NCBI RefSeq assembly: GCF_000439375.1
Contig: NZ_ATMI01000052.1
Span: 1 to 47,744, forward strand
Length of the DNA stretch: 47,744 nucleotides
Source of the DNA: Tatumella saanichensis
GTDB lineage: Bacteria > Pseudomonadota > Gammaproteobacteria > Enterobacterales > Enterobacteriaceae
Direction: 5' to 3'
The notes under the pieces were generated by a model. The model saw nothing but the letters and a program-made list of their open reading frames with translations, ran no database searches and had not been told where the DNA came from. Shown in pieces: positions 14,958-21,740 of the stretch. Made by a program: the position numbers and the translations under genes. Each line of letters starts with the position of its first letter. Within the stretch, counting starts at the first letter, position 1.

Positions 14958-15802
14958 AGGCTGCCCTCCCGAGTTTTAGTGATTGTGTCGCTTTGCAGCA
15001 GGTAGTCGAATGACGCCCGCCAGCCTCGGTTATTCTCACCAAAGTAAAATCGGCCGGCAGAATCCATGAAAGCGTGAAAATATGCCGTAGCAGCCTGAAC
15101 GGTTGGCTCTTTCAACTCCCCAAGCATTCGCTTGATGGCATTGCGTCTTTTGGCGTTGATGGCTTCCGCATTTGGCAGTCTGTCACCAACTGCTTCGTTG
15201 TAGGCATCCATGATTGCCTGGTAGGGGATCGGCTTAGCTTTCTTGCGAGGCGATTGGTCATCTCCAGATGACATATCTAATACGTTAGTATTAGATTTAT
15301 TAGTATATTCTTTATCTGTGGACAATCGCTGGACATCTGCTGGACACTTCTCCTCGTCAGCCCTTGCTGCGTCTGGGTTCCGCTTGGACATCTGCTGGAC
15401 ATCTGCTGGACATGAAAATTGCTGATATTCGTCGTATTTCACGACCTGAATTACTGTAAATCTGTTGGTAGATTTCGTCGAAATCATCCCGAGATTTTTA
15501 AACTTTCGCAGTAGAGATTTGACCCGATCTGAGGTTAATCCCGTTTCTTCTGCCAAGGTATTTCTTCCCGTCAGGAACTCACCACGCTGACACATCACAT
15601 CGCCGTACTCAGTCTGAATGACTGCAGGCTCGTAATTGGCCCGCAGCAATAAGTGAACCCATAAGTGAGAGGCCTCAGCATCCTTGTAGAATGGTGTCTC
15701 CATGATTTTCCGGTGCAGCAAGGCAAACCCCTTACCGACTGAATTCGGTTGATCGTTGTGGCTCTTTCGAGTCGTAAAATTAGCGTATGCAACGTTACTC
15801 AT
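14954..15802 (-). CDS. Phage replication initiator (O-like) carrying the origin
   Basis: 282 residues. The N-terminal half has a winged-helix-like section (GRNTLAEETGLTSDRVKSLLRKF), matching phage replication initiators that bind origin iterons. The middle is Asp/Lys/Ser rich and encoded by repeated DNA (see ori); the C-terminal part (YQAIMDAYNEAVGDRLPN...GWRASFDYLL) resembles the DnaB-recruiting end of enterobacterial phage O-type and DnaT-like proteins. It directly precedes the helicase gene. Confidence 0.82.
   Translation of the reverse strand: MSNVAYANFTTRKSHNDQPNSVGKGFALLHRKIMETPFYKDAEASHLWVHLLLRANYEPAVIQTEYGDVMCQRGEFLTGRNTLAEETGLTSDRVKSLLRKFKNLGMISTKSTNRFTVIQVVKYDEYQQFSCPADVQQMSKRNPDAARADEEKCPADVQRLSTDKEYTNKSNTNVLDMSSGDDQSPRKKAKPIPYQAIMDAYNEAVGDRLPNAEAINAKRRNAIKRMLGELKEPTVQAATAYFHAFMDSAGRFYFGENNRGWRASFDYLLQSDTITKTREGSL
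15276..15412. other. ori: Candidate phage origin of replication inside the initiator gene
   Basis: Six GGACA motifs start at 15320, 15331, 15342, 15386, 15397 and 15408: all fall on an 11-base grid, including the 44-base gap between the two triplets. The fuller unit reads TGCTGGACATC. Beside them lies AT-rich DNA with a perfect inverted repeat, TCTAATAC-GTTA-GTATTAGA (15276-15295). Iterons plus AT-rich melting region within the initiator gene is the lambda ori plan. Confidence 0.75.
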
Positions 15803-15938
15803 GACTGCTTCTCCGTTTCAGTGCTTTGTTAAGCGCCTGGCGGAGTTTCACAGCCGCCGTTGGTGTATAGGTACGACAAAAGGCCGCTCTACTGGCCTCT
15901 TTCAACTGCTCAAATCGTTGTAATGCGATCGGCTTCAT
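15795..15938 (-). CDS. Small basic phage protein between cII and the initiator
   Basis: 47 residues from ATG at 15938, preceded by AGGAG. It reads MKPIALQRFEQLKEASRAAF at the start and is strongly basic at the end (ALKRRSSHE). Its stop overlaps the initiator ATG (ATGAGTAA), implying coupling. No family recognised. Confidence 0.6.
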   Translation of the reverse strand: MKPIALQRFEQLKEASRAAFCRTYTPTAAVKLRQALNKALKRRSSHE

Positions 15939-15975
15939 GTATAATTACTCCTGTGAATTGATCCAGTAATTCGCT

Positions 15976-16314
15976 TTACGCCTCGAAACTGTTCGCGCAG
16001 TTCGGGGCGTTTTCATTTCCGGTGATCTCAAGCTGATACTTGCTGAACTCCATCGCTACAGTCAGTAACCATCTGTACTGCTCCAGCGGGATTTTCTTTT
16101 CTCCCTTCATGACAAAATCCTCGACGCCAGAGGCTGCGAGCTGCTCCATCAGTTCAGGGTATTTTTCTGCGCGGCGTAGAACGGTTGAGTCGGCCACTCC
16201 GAGAAGTTTTGCCACCACCGTCTGCTTGGTCTTAACCAAGGCCCGATGCGCTGATTCCACCAGATGACGGCTGACAAACGCGATAGTCATATTGCGTGTT
16301 TTTGCATGTTCCAT
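15976..16314 (-). CDS. cII: CII transcriptional activator
   Basis: 112 residues. The order cro-cII-initiator and the HTH segment (TVVAKLLGVADSTVLRRAEKY) identify a CII-family protein that would activate repressor-establishment and antisense-Q promoters. TTGC-N6-TTGC sites are present at the two expected places (16292 at its own start and 10757 in Q). The C-terminus is longer and more polar than lambda CII; protease sensitivity cannot be judged. Confidence 0.82.
   Translation of the reverse strand: MEHAKTRNMTIAFVSRHLVESAHRALVKTKQTVVAKLLGVADSTVLRRAEKYPELMEQLAASGVEDFVMKGEKKIPLEQYRWLLTVAMEFSKYQLEITGNENAPNCANSFEA
16292..16305 (+). promoter_or_regulatory. CII site of the repressor-establishment promoter (pRE-like)
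   Basis: TTGC-GTGTTT-TTGC fits TTGC-N6-TTGC and overlaps the cII start, facing rightward toward cI, as in lambda where the site reads TTGC-GTGTAA-TTGC. A possible -10 follows at 16319-16324 (AATAAT). Confidence 0.7.
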
Positions 16315-16371
16315 ATCAAATAATCCTTGTGTGTGATTGAGTGATCAGCGGATGCTGTCACTTAGATTGGT

Positions 16372-16408
16372 CCCTGGTATTCCGAGGGTGGCAGGCTGTT
16401 AAAGAGCG
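16372..16408 (-). promoter_or_regulatory. nutR: nutR-like antitermination site
   Basis: Read leftward: boxA CGCTCTTTAACA (16408-16397), eight bases, then a hairpin CCCTCGG-AATA-CCAGGG (16388-16372) with a bulged C. It lies just after cro. The nutL candidate has the same layout and AATA loop. Confidence 0.65.
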
Positions 16409-16416
16409 GGTGATGC

Positions 16417-16605
16417 TTACTTTCTGGTGCTTGGGAAAGGCTTCAGTTCTTCAGCTTTAACTGAACCATCGTTCAGGACGGTCACAAAAATATTTCGTCC
16501 TGTCCGAATCGCTTTACTGATAGCGCACTGGATAACGCCAAAATCTTTCGCGGTCTTAGCCTGACCATGAATCTTGGCGTAATCCTCTAAAGTCATTTTG
16601 TTCAT
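16417..16605 (-). CDS. cro: Cro repressor
   Basis: 62 residues that line up with lambda Cro throughout: [37 protein letters not shown], then [15 protein letters not shown]. The recognition helix region ([11 protein letters not shown]) differs at contact residues, fitting operators unlike lambda's. Cro represses early and maintenance promoters during lytic growth. It starts just inside the leftward promoter next to OR. Confidence 0.95.
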   Translation of the reverse strand: MNKMTLEDYAKIHGQAKTAKDFGVIQCAISKAIRTGRNIFVTVLNDGSVKAEELKPFPSTRK

Positions 16606-16629
16606 AGAGACCTCCTTGGATACCCCAAA

Positions 16630-16696
16630 AGAATACTATGAGTATTCATTAAAGTAAATATCCCAGGTATTTCATTATTGATTACTGTTGGTATTA
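16630..16696. promoter_or_regulatory. Right operator region OR with three 17-base operators, pR and pRM
   Basis: Operators lie at 16631-16647 (perfect inverted repeat GAATACT-ATG-AGTATTC), 16656-16672 (AAATATC-CCA-GGTATTT) and 16680-16696 (GATTACT-GTT-GGTATTA), centres 25 and 24 bases apart. pR (leftward to cro) is TTTACT (16658-16653), 17 bases, TATTCT (16635-16630), covering the cro-proximal operators. For cI a -10 TACAAT at 16694-16699 would start transcription at or next to the cI ATG (16707), giving leaderless mRNA as for lambda pRM. Confidence 0.85.
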
Positions 16697-16706
16697 CAAT
16701 GCGATC

Positions 16707-17417
16707 ATGGAACCTAAAAAGACCCTGACGACAGAACAGCTTGAAGATGCAATGCGTCTGAAGGCCTTGTATGAGTCAAAAAAGAAACAACTAAAAGTTA
16801 CTCAATACACGATTGCTGATGAGATGGGCATCTCTCAGGGCGCCGTCGGTCATTACATCAACGGACGAATTGCGTTAAACGTTCCTGTGGTTACTGACTT
16901 TGCAAGGATTTTGCAGGTTCAGGTTTCAGAGATCAGCCCCAAGCTGGCTAAAGAAGTTGGCCGCTACGCTGCTGCTTTTGAGAGCAACGTCAGCAACCTG
17001 ACTGCATACGCCCCCGGCAAGAGTTACCCTGTCCTCAGCTCAGTACAGGCTGGCTGTTGGGCTGAGGCCATAGAAGCCTACTCCATCAATGAGATCAGCG
17101 AATGGCTTGAATCAGATGCCCACATTCAGGGTGATGCGTTCTGGCTGAAAGTCGAAGGTGACTCTATGACTGCGCCAACCGGCCTGAGCGTCCCTGAAGG
17201 CATGTATGTGCTGTTTGATACCGGCAAAGATGCTATCAACGGCAGTATGGTGATCGCCAAGCTGGTTGACTCCAATGAAGCCACGTTCAAGAAGCTGATT
17301 ATCGATGGCGGGCAGAAATACCTGAAAGGTTTGAATCCGGCGTGGCCTATGATTCCTATCAACGGGAACTGCAAGATAATCGGCGTAGCAGTAGAAGCGA
17401 AGATGCGTTTCTCTTAG
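16707..17417 (+). CDS. cI: CI-type prophage repressor
   Basis: 236 residues, full lambda CI length. It opens with KTLTTEQLEDAMRLKALYE like lambda CI, has an HTH (TIADEMGISQGAVGHYING), and a self-cleavage C-domain with the Ala-Gly site VQAGCW at 115-116, Ser153 in EGDSMTAP and Lys196 in TFKKL. It keeps the prophage silent and would be cut when RecA is activated. No Shine-Dalgarno precedes the ATG, consistent with a leaderless maintenance transcript. Confidence 0.95.
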   Translation: MEPKKTLTTEQLEDAMRLKALYESKKKQLKVTQYTIADEMGISQGAVGHYINGRIALNVPVVTDFARILQVQVSEISPKLAKEVGRYAAAFESNVSNLTAYAPGKSYPVLSSVQAGCWAEAIEAYSINEISEWLESDAHIQGDAFWLKVEGDSMTAPTGLSVPEGMYVLFDTGKDAINGSMVIAKLVDSNEATFKKLIIDGGQKYLKGLNPAWPMIPINGNCKIIGVAVEAKMRFS

Positions 17418-17425
17418 GAGCCCAC

Positions 17426-17578
17426 ATGAGCATTTTGACTATGATAGCCATACCATCAGCTTTCGCAGGTATAACCAGCCTGATGTATGCGGCCGGCAGT
17501 AAGAAGAAAGCATACCTGTACGCAGGATATGCCCTGTCTATGGCATCAGTTCTGTGTGCTCAGGCTGGGATGATGTGA
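17426..17578 (+). CDS. Small membrane protein co-transcribed with cI
   Basis: 50 residues from ATG at 17426 after TTAGGAGCCCAC. Two hydrophobic segments (SILTMIAIPSAFAGITSLMYAAG and AYLYAGYALSMASVLCAQAG) are separated by a basic SKKKAY turn, giving a likely hairpin in the membrane. It begins 8 bases after cI, so lysogens should express it with the repressor. This is the place of the rexAB exclusion genes in lambda; a role in exclusion is inference. Confidence 0.6.
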   Translation: MSILTMIAIPSAFAGITSLMYAAGSKKKAYLYAGYALSMASVLCAQAGMM

Positions 17579-17608
17579 GATAGAGTGAGGTTTGGGTGAA
17601 CGAAAGGA

Positions 17609-17662
17609 TTTTACCCGTAACATATTGTATTATAATGATTAATAAATCACATACTGATTTAT
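17609..17662 (+). promoter_or_regulatory. Promoter and palindromic operator for the Panacea gene pair
   Basis: TTTTAC (17609-17614), 16 bases, TATAAT (17631-17636). A perfect inverted repeat ATAAATCA-CATAC-TGATTTAT (17642-17662) lies just after the -10, over the expected start, where a bound protein would block initiation. The leader to the gene at 17774 is about 130 bases. Confidence 0.5.
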
Positions 17663-17773
17663 GTACAGTTAATCTTGTGTACTTTATGCTTTATGTAGAG
17701 TAGTATTTTCACGCATTATAAAAAGATTCAGTCACGCCGACTGAGTGATTACCTAAAGTAAAGGAGGCACTAA

Positions 17774-18268
17774 ATGGCGTATTCTGCAAATGCGGTTGCT
17801 AATGCCTTTATCGAGCGGGCAAAACAGGGAAAAATTCCTGATTTAACCCCAATGAAAATCCAGAAATTACTTTTTTATACCCAATCATGGTTTCTGAAGT
17901 TGTATGACGGAAAGCCAATTATTGATGATAGTTTTGCGCGCTGGCGTCATGGCCCAGTAATCACGTCGCTCTATCATGAGTTGAAAAGTTATGGGTATCA
18001 CCCAGTAACCAGTAAGCTTACTCGCGCAGTCCCCGCTCCTGATGGGAAAGGGGTAAGATTGATTACGCCGGATGTTGATACTAATGACAAAACCGCTGTG
18101 GACATGATTGATAAAATCACTGAAGTTTATGGTGGGTTCACGGGAATTCAGTTATCAGCAATGACACATGCGGAGGGTGCTGCTTGGGATATTGGTGGCG
18201 GCGGGAATGGTTCAATCATTACCGCTGAGGAAATGGCTAACTATATCCACCCTCAGAAGCAAAACTAA
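17774..18268 (+). CDS. Panacea-domain (SocA/GepA-like) protein, candidate antitoxin
   Basis: 164 residues. It shows the Panacea (DUF4065) pattern: NAFIERAKQG...LTPMKIQKLLFYTQSWFL, then FARWRHGPVITSLYHELK, and TGIQLSAMTH near the end. Panacea domains are antitoxins that neutralise very different toxins encoded beside them. The following gene, 15 bases downstream, encodes a membrane protein, fitting a Panacea-membrane toxin pair. A GGAGG site precedes the ATG. Prophage versions also circulate simply as GepA-like proteins of unknown role. Confidence 0.75.
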   Translation: MAYSANAVANAFIERAKQGKIPDLTPMKIQKLLFYTQSWFLKLYDGKPIIDDSFARWRHGPVITSLYHELKSYGYHPVTSKLTRAVPAPDGKGVRLITPDVDTNDKTAVDMIDKITEVYGGFTGIQLSAMTHAEGAAWDIGGGGNGSIITAEEMANYIHPQKQN

Positions 18269-18283
18269 GCATTAGGTACTTTA

Positions 18284-18709
18284 ATGTCCGATCTGCCAAA
18301 TCAAGATATTTTGAGCCAAATAGGGCTGCCACCAGATGCAGCCCTTCCTCAAGGTGATAAATCCCCTATTGAAGAACCCCCTGAAACACCGGCCGGAGAA
18401 GCACGTAGAGAGGAAACCTCAAGCGAAAAAGACCTGATGCTTAATGAGGCGGTAGAGGACAGAAAAGCAGATAGAGCTCTACGTGAAAAATTTGGAGATA
18501 AAGCCTATAAAGTGGTTAGGAAGACCCTCTATGGTTGGTCAATCTTGCTTTTTTGTTATGGGTTCTCTCGCATATTTGGTTACACCATCTTTCCCGATGA
18601 CGTAATGATAGCGATCACGACTGCTGTCACACTAAATATATTTGCGGCATTTCTAGGTATTATCAGAGGTTTATTTCCATCGGCTAAAGAAGCTAAAGAT
18701 AACAAATAG
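18284..18709 (+). CDS. Two-span membrane protein paired with Panacea gene, candidate toxin
   Basis: 141 residues. The first 65 are Pro/Glu-rich and disordered, residues about 70-84 are basic (DRALREKFGDKAYKVVRKT), then two membrane spans (GWSILLFCYGFSRIFGYTIF and VMIAITTAVTLNIFAAFLGII) and a lysine-rich end. It is transcribed with the Panacea gene. Membrane-active toxins are among known partners of Panacea antitoxins; toxicity here is inferred from that pairing. Alternatively it may be an exclusion protein. Confidence 0.6.
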   Translation: MSDLPNQDILSQIGLPPDAALPQGDKSPIEEPPETPAGEARREETSSEKDLMLNEAVEDRKADRALREKFGDKAYKVVRKTLYGWSILLFCYGFSRIFGYTIFPDDVMIAITTAVTLNIFAAFLGIIRGLFPSAKEAKDNK

Positions 18710-18797
18710 CAAATAAGCAGCCACCGCGCCGGGTTTTTTGTGCCCGTAATCCGCAAAGCCCTCCCCTCCTGATGACCGACCCGGTCGAGTGAAAAAT

Positions 18798-18885
18798 AAA
18801 TATTCAAAGTATTCATATAGATAGGATAATCACGCCACAAAAGAATACTCAAGGTATTTACATGAATAAATACTACAAGTATTCT
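18798..18885 (+). promoter_or_regulatory. Left operator region OL with three operators and pL
   Basis: Operators sharing the OR pattern lie at 18798-18814 (AAATATT-CAA-AGTATTC), 18843-18859 (GAATACT-CAA-GGTATTT) and 18868-18884 (AAATACT-ACA-AGTATTC). pL is TTTACA (18857-18862), 17 bases, TATTCT (18880-18885), nearly identical to pR and covered by two operators. It drives the N operon. Confidence 0.82.
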
Positions 18886-18952
18886 TAAGTCATCGAAACG
18901 AAACATCGATGCGGTAAACGGACTACCTACCGCGCCGGACATGAAGTCAGGC

Positions 18953-18988
18953 TGCTATTTAAAAACAAGGTTCCTGTGAATACACAGG
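18953..18988 (+). promoter_or_regulatory. nutL: nutL-like antitermination site
   Basis: TGCTATTTAAAA (boxA-like, 18953-18964), eight bases, then hairpin CCTGTG-AATA-CACAGG (18973-18988). It shares spacing and loop with nutR and sits about 60 bases after the expected pL start. Confidence 0.6.
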
Positions 18989-19169
18989 CCAGAGCATGAG
19001 TGTTTTGGGATGTGGCTGGGTGCGCGACATGAGAAGCAAGCTAAGCCACCTGAGTAGCGCTGCAAGTGCGCTTAATTAAGACGGATGCAAGCAAGACTCG
19101 CCAAGCCGCTTGAGCACGGAATGAAGCAAGAAACCAGCACATCACCAAAACATTCATTTGGAGAGAACA

Positions 19170-19415
19170 ATGAACAGACAGAGACGCAGAATGGCAGAGT
19201 TCAACGCCCGCAAGGCAGCCGAAGCAATGCAGCTTAAACCAGTTGATCGCATTGAGCGGGCACTGAAAGCACCGAACTGGCGCAACCGTCCGGATCAGGT
19301 ATCTCAGTGTATGCCAGACGTAGCAATTTATTCAGCCGGCCACCGCACCAAGAGTGACCGGATAACGTGCACCGGTCGTCAAAAGGTCAGAGGCCGGTCT
19401 ATTCCTTTAGTGTGA
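19170..19415 (+). CDS. N: Early antitermination protein N
   Basis: 81 residues from ATG at 19170 after GGAGAGAA. The N-terminus is an arginine-rich motif (NRQRRRMAEFNARKAAEA), the boxB-binding part; the C-terminus ITCTGRQKVRGRSIPLV closely follows the lambda N end (ITCSGRQKIKGKSIPLI). It should bind the AATA-loop boxB sites nutL and nutR and allow read-through of early terminators. It is the first gene of the rightward operon, as in lambda. Confidence 0.9.
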   Translation: MNRQRRRMAEFNARKAAEAMQLKPVDRIERALKAPNWRNRPDQVSQCMPDVAIYSAGHRTKSDRITCTGRQKVRGRSIPLV

Positions 19416-19422
19416 GGTGAGT

Positions 19423-19749
19423 ATGAATGCTTTAGATGTGCAGCGCGATGATCTTGGTTTTTGGACGCACCCTGATTTCTTTGAACCGGCTAACGGAAAT
19501 GAATATGGCGCCCCGGGAGAGTTTGAGGCATGGCTAGCTAAAAATAAACTTGAGGTTTTCGTACTTGGGCTCGAATACGATCACAACGCATCAGAATTTG
19601 CAGAGAAATATGCTGATGGTGATCTAGATGCGAATATTTCAGGCTGGACTCCAACACGGCCAGATGGCGAAGGGTGGTTCATTGGTTCGATTCATGACAC
19701 TGAAGATGGCCCGTACTGCATATGGTTAAGAAGTAAGACAGGTCGCTAA
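19423..19749 (+). CDS. Phage protein of unknown function after N
   Basis: 109 residues from ATG at 19423, preceded by GAGGTGAGT. Acidic and tryptophan-rich (GFWTHPDFFEPANGNEYG, then FAEKYADGDLDANISGW and DGPYCIWLR). No family is recognised. The start is 8 bases after the N stop. A terminator overlaps its stop codon. Confidence 0.65.
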   Translation: MNALDVQRDDLGFWTHPDFFEPANGNEYGAPGEFEAWLAKNKLEVFVLGLEYDHNASEFAEKYADGDLDANISGWTPTRPDGEGWFIGSIHDTEDGPYCIWLRSKTGR

Positions 19750-19762
19750 CGCGGCCTTTTTT
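19741..19762 (+). terminator. Early rightward terminator (tL1-like)
   Basis: GGTCGC-TAAC-GCGGCC followed by six T residues. It includes the stop codon of the preceding gene, so recombination genes beyond should depend on N. Confidence 0.8.
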
Positions 19763-19876
19763 ATTGCCATGAATAGATACCAACAGCCACTTATCCCTTG
19801 TGGCACAAGGTGTGCAAAGTATTCATGAATAGCTTTTTGAATAGATAGAGTCACTGAATAACTAAGCTAGGGAAGC

Positions 19877-19966
19877 ATGGAAATTTGTTTAGGCCTTGGC
19901 ATTCTGGCCTGCTTATCAATGGTTATTCTCGTTGTTCATACTGTGATGGAATACTTCGAGGATTAG
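19877..19966 (+). CDS. Possible 29-residue membrane peptide
   Basis: ATG at 19877 follows TAGGGAAGC. The peptide is one hydrophobic span (CLGLGILACLSMVILVVHTV) with an acidic end (MEYFED). It stands between two early terminators. Size, ribosome binding site and membrane character favour a real small protein; no homologue is recalled. Confidence 0.45.
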   Translation: MEICLGLGILACLSMVILVVHTVMEYFED

Positions 19967-20053
19967 TAACCCCCTATAGCTCATTTAAGAGTGGGCTATG
20001 TGGGTAATACTGCCCGATAAACAGGAGTGGAAGACCTGTTCTGATTAAATTTC

Positions 20054-20080
20054 GCCTCTGCTTATGCAGGGGCTTTTTTA
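20054..20080 (+). terminator. Second early rightward terminator
   Basis: GCCTCTGC-TTAT-GCAGGGGC followed by six T residues, about 65 bases before the coiled-coil gene. The bases from 19967 to 20053 hold no gene; they include a partial hairpin ATAGC...GCTAT at about 19976-20000. Confidence 0.8.
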
Positions 20081-20144
20081 TGCCTGTCATATCAGCGCTC
20101 ATTCACTGAGTGGGCGGTTATATGACCACATTCAGGAGAGGATT

Positions 20145-21125
20145 ATGGAAAGCACAGAGTTACAGCTGTACAGCCTGCCAAAGACGGCCGGCGAACTGGA
20201 AGCGGCGTTTATCAGTGATGACTACACCGACCGGCTGATTGAAGAAATCCGCGCAAAAGCAAAGTCAGTCGTTGGTGACATCAACACCGCCAAAGGTCGC
20301 AAAGCCTACATCAGCATGGCGGCTACCGTTCGCAGCTCAAAGGTAGCGATTGATGATGCCGGTAAAACACTGGTTGCTGAGATGAAGAAGCGCCCTGCCC
20401 TGGTTGATGCCAGCCGCCGGAAAATCCGCGAGGCACTGGATGAACTGGCTATCGAAATTCGGCAGCCGGTGACCGACTGGGAAGCTGAGCAGGAACGTAT
20501 CAAGGCAGAGGAAGCACTGGTCGCCGCCCACACCGAAGCGCTGGAAATGAACGAAGCATTCGATAAAGCAGCGGCTGAAAAGCTTGAGTCCGATCATGAA
20601 ATCGCCCTGCTGATGAACGACAACTTCGACCGTAAACGAGAAGAAGCCGCCCGACTGGCAGAGCAGCAACGCATTGAGCATGAGCAACGTATCGCCCGGG
20701 AAGCTGAAGAGCGCGTGAAGCGTGAAGCTGAGGAAAAGGCCCAGCGTGAACGTGAGCAGGTAGAGCGTGAAAAGCTCGATTTACAGGCCGCCGCCGAGAA
20801 GGAAAAGCAGGAACGTATCGCTGCGGAGCAACGTGCAGAGCAGCAACGAATTGACGACCAGAAACGTGCTGAGCGTGACAAACAGGAAGCTATCGAAGCC
20901 GAGCGCCGCAAAGCCGCCCAAGCTGAGCAGGTGCGACTAGCTGAAGAAAAGCGCAAGGCTGATGAACTGGCCCGACGCACCGCAAATGAAAACCACCGTA
21001 AGCGCATTGGCTCTGAATCGGTTGGCGCACTGGAAAGTGTCGTTGGCCTTAGCCGTGAACAGGCTATCCGCGCATTTAGAGCTATTAAAGACGGTGAAAT
21101 ACCGCACCTGAACGTCAACTACTAA
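20145..21125 (+). CDS. Long coiled-coil (TolA-like) phage protein
   Basis: 326 residues from ATG at 20145 after AGGAGAGGATT. Residues about 1-120 are a mixed helical domain (LPKTAGELEAAF...RKIREALDELAIE); residues about 120-295 are a very regular Glu/Arg/Ala/Gln coiled coil; the last 35 form a short domain (GALESVVGLSREQAIRAFRAIKDGE). Phage annotations often call such proteins TolA-like because of the coiled coil alone. Position just ahead of ERF and SSB suggests a role in early DNA metabolism, but no motif proves it. Confidence 0.75.
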   Translation: MESTELQLYSLPKTAGELEAAFISDDYTDRLIEEIRAKAKSVVGDINTAKGRKAYISMAATVRSSKVAIDDAGKTLVAEMKKRPALVDASRRKIREALDELAIEIRQPVTDWEAEQERIKAEEALVAAHTEALEMNEAFDKAAAEKLESDHEIALLMNDNFDRKREEAARLAEQQRIEHEQRIAREAEERVKREAEEKAQREREQVEREKLDLQAAAEKEKQERIAAEQRAEQQRIDDQKRAERDKQEAIEAERRKAAQAEQVRLAEEKRKADELARRTANENHRKRIGSESVGALESVVGLSREQAIRAFRAIKDGEIPHLNVNY

Positions 21126-21144
21126 TCACAACGGAGTATCGCTA

Positions 21145-21285
21145 ATGGCTACCACCATCGGCGGCGTCATTGGCGCTGCTACCAACCTGTTAAACCACGT
21201 TAAATCATTCACCACTACCCAACTGGAGCGCATCCAGAAGTTCGTCAACGATGCTGCCCGTCCGGGGCCGGAGGCTTTCGCATGA
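21145..21285 (+). CDS. Small phage protein
   Basis: 46 residues, ATG at 21145 after GGAGTATCGCTA. It reads MATTIGGVIGAATNLLNHV at the start with an amphipathic helix in the middle. Its stop overlaps the next ATG (ATGA). Unknown function; part of a run of tightly coupled small early genes. Confidence 0.6.
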   Translation: MATTIGGVIGAATNLLNHVKSFTTTQLERIQKFVNDAARPGPEAFA

Positions 21286-21401
21286 AATACATTATCCAGG
21301 GCGCCGAACTGGTAATCGCATTCAGCGGATCGGTTCACTTCTATCCAAATACGCCAGCCGGCTTTGTGGAAATGGTCAGAGACTTCCGGAGGTCAAAATG
21401 A
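21282..21401 (+). CDS. Small phage protein, coupled
   Basis: 39 residues, MKYIIQGAELVIAFSGSVHF at the start, ending basic (RDFRRSK). Both ends overlap neighbours as ATGA. No family recognised. Confidence 0.55.
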   Translation: MKYIIQGAELVIAFSGSVHFYPNTPAGFVEMVRDFRRSK

Positions 21402-21598
21402 GCCTGAATCTAAAAATCGAATGCTCGGACGCACAGACGCGCGGAGCCATGCGCCCCGGAAAGGTCAGCGTTTCTCTTGAGGATTGCCAGATTGAAACGC
21501 TGAGCCGGGAGCAGCAGGCGGAACTGTGTGGCCAGATGGATTTTGACGTTCTGGCTGAGTATGTGGACTCAATGCGGAGGCTTGACCATGTGGCGTAG
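21398..21598 (+). CDS. Small phage protein, acidic C-terminus
   Basis: 66 residues from ATG at 21398 after CGGAGGTCAAA. It contains KVSVSLEDCQIETLSREQQAE and then DVLAEYVDSMRRLDHVA, the second part helical and acidic. Overlaps both neighbours. Function unknown; similar small genes stand near erf in P22-like phages. Confidence 0.6.
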   Translation: MSLNLKIECSDAQTRGAMRPGKVSVSLEDCQIETLSREQQAELCGQMDFDVLAEYVDSMRRLDHVA

Positions 21599-21740
21599 CA
21601 ATGACACGGACTTCATAGCAGAAATGAAAGAGCTGGTCGGCGAGGAAATGGAAGCCATCCAGCAGGAGCAAATCGACTTGGCAACGGAACGCCAGAATCC
21701 GGCTATCAGTTGGCAGGAATTTGCGGGGGACTATTCATGA
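21588..21740 (+). CDS. Small acidic phage protein upstream of erf
   Basis: 50 residues from ATG at 21588. It is helical and Glu/Gln-rich (EMKELVGEEMEAIQQEQ). It overlaps the previous stop and the erf start. Unknown function. Confidence 0.55.
   Translation: MWRSNDTDFIAEMKELVGEEMEAIQQEQIDLATERQNPAISWQEFAGDYS

Noticed and set aside
18716-18745. T-tract after the Panacea-linked membrane gene as terminator
   Set aside because: TTTTTT is present but the preceding GC-rich bases form only a 3-4 base stem.
19057-19071. GCGCTGCAAGTGCGC as boxB of nutL
   Set aside because: It has a closing T-T mismatch and no boxA before it; the site at 18953-18988 matches nutR in spacing and loop.
20594-21118. 174-residue Ser/Arg-rich leftward frame
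   Set aside because: It is the complement of the Glu/Arg coiled-coil gene; repetitive codons keep the opposite strand open.
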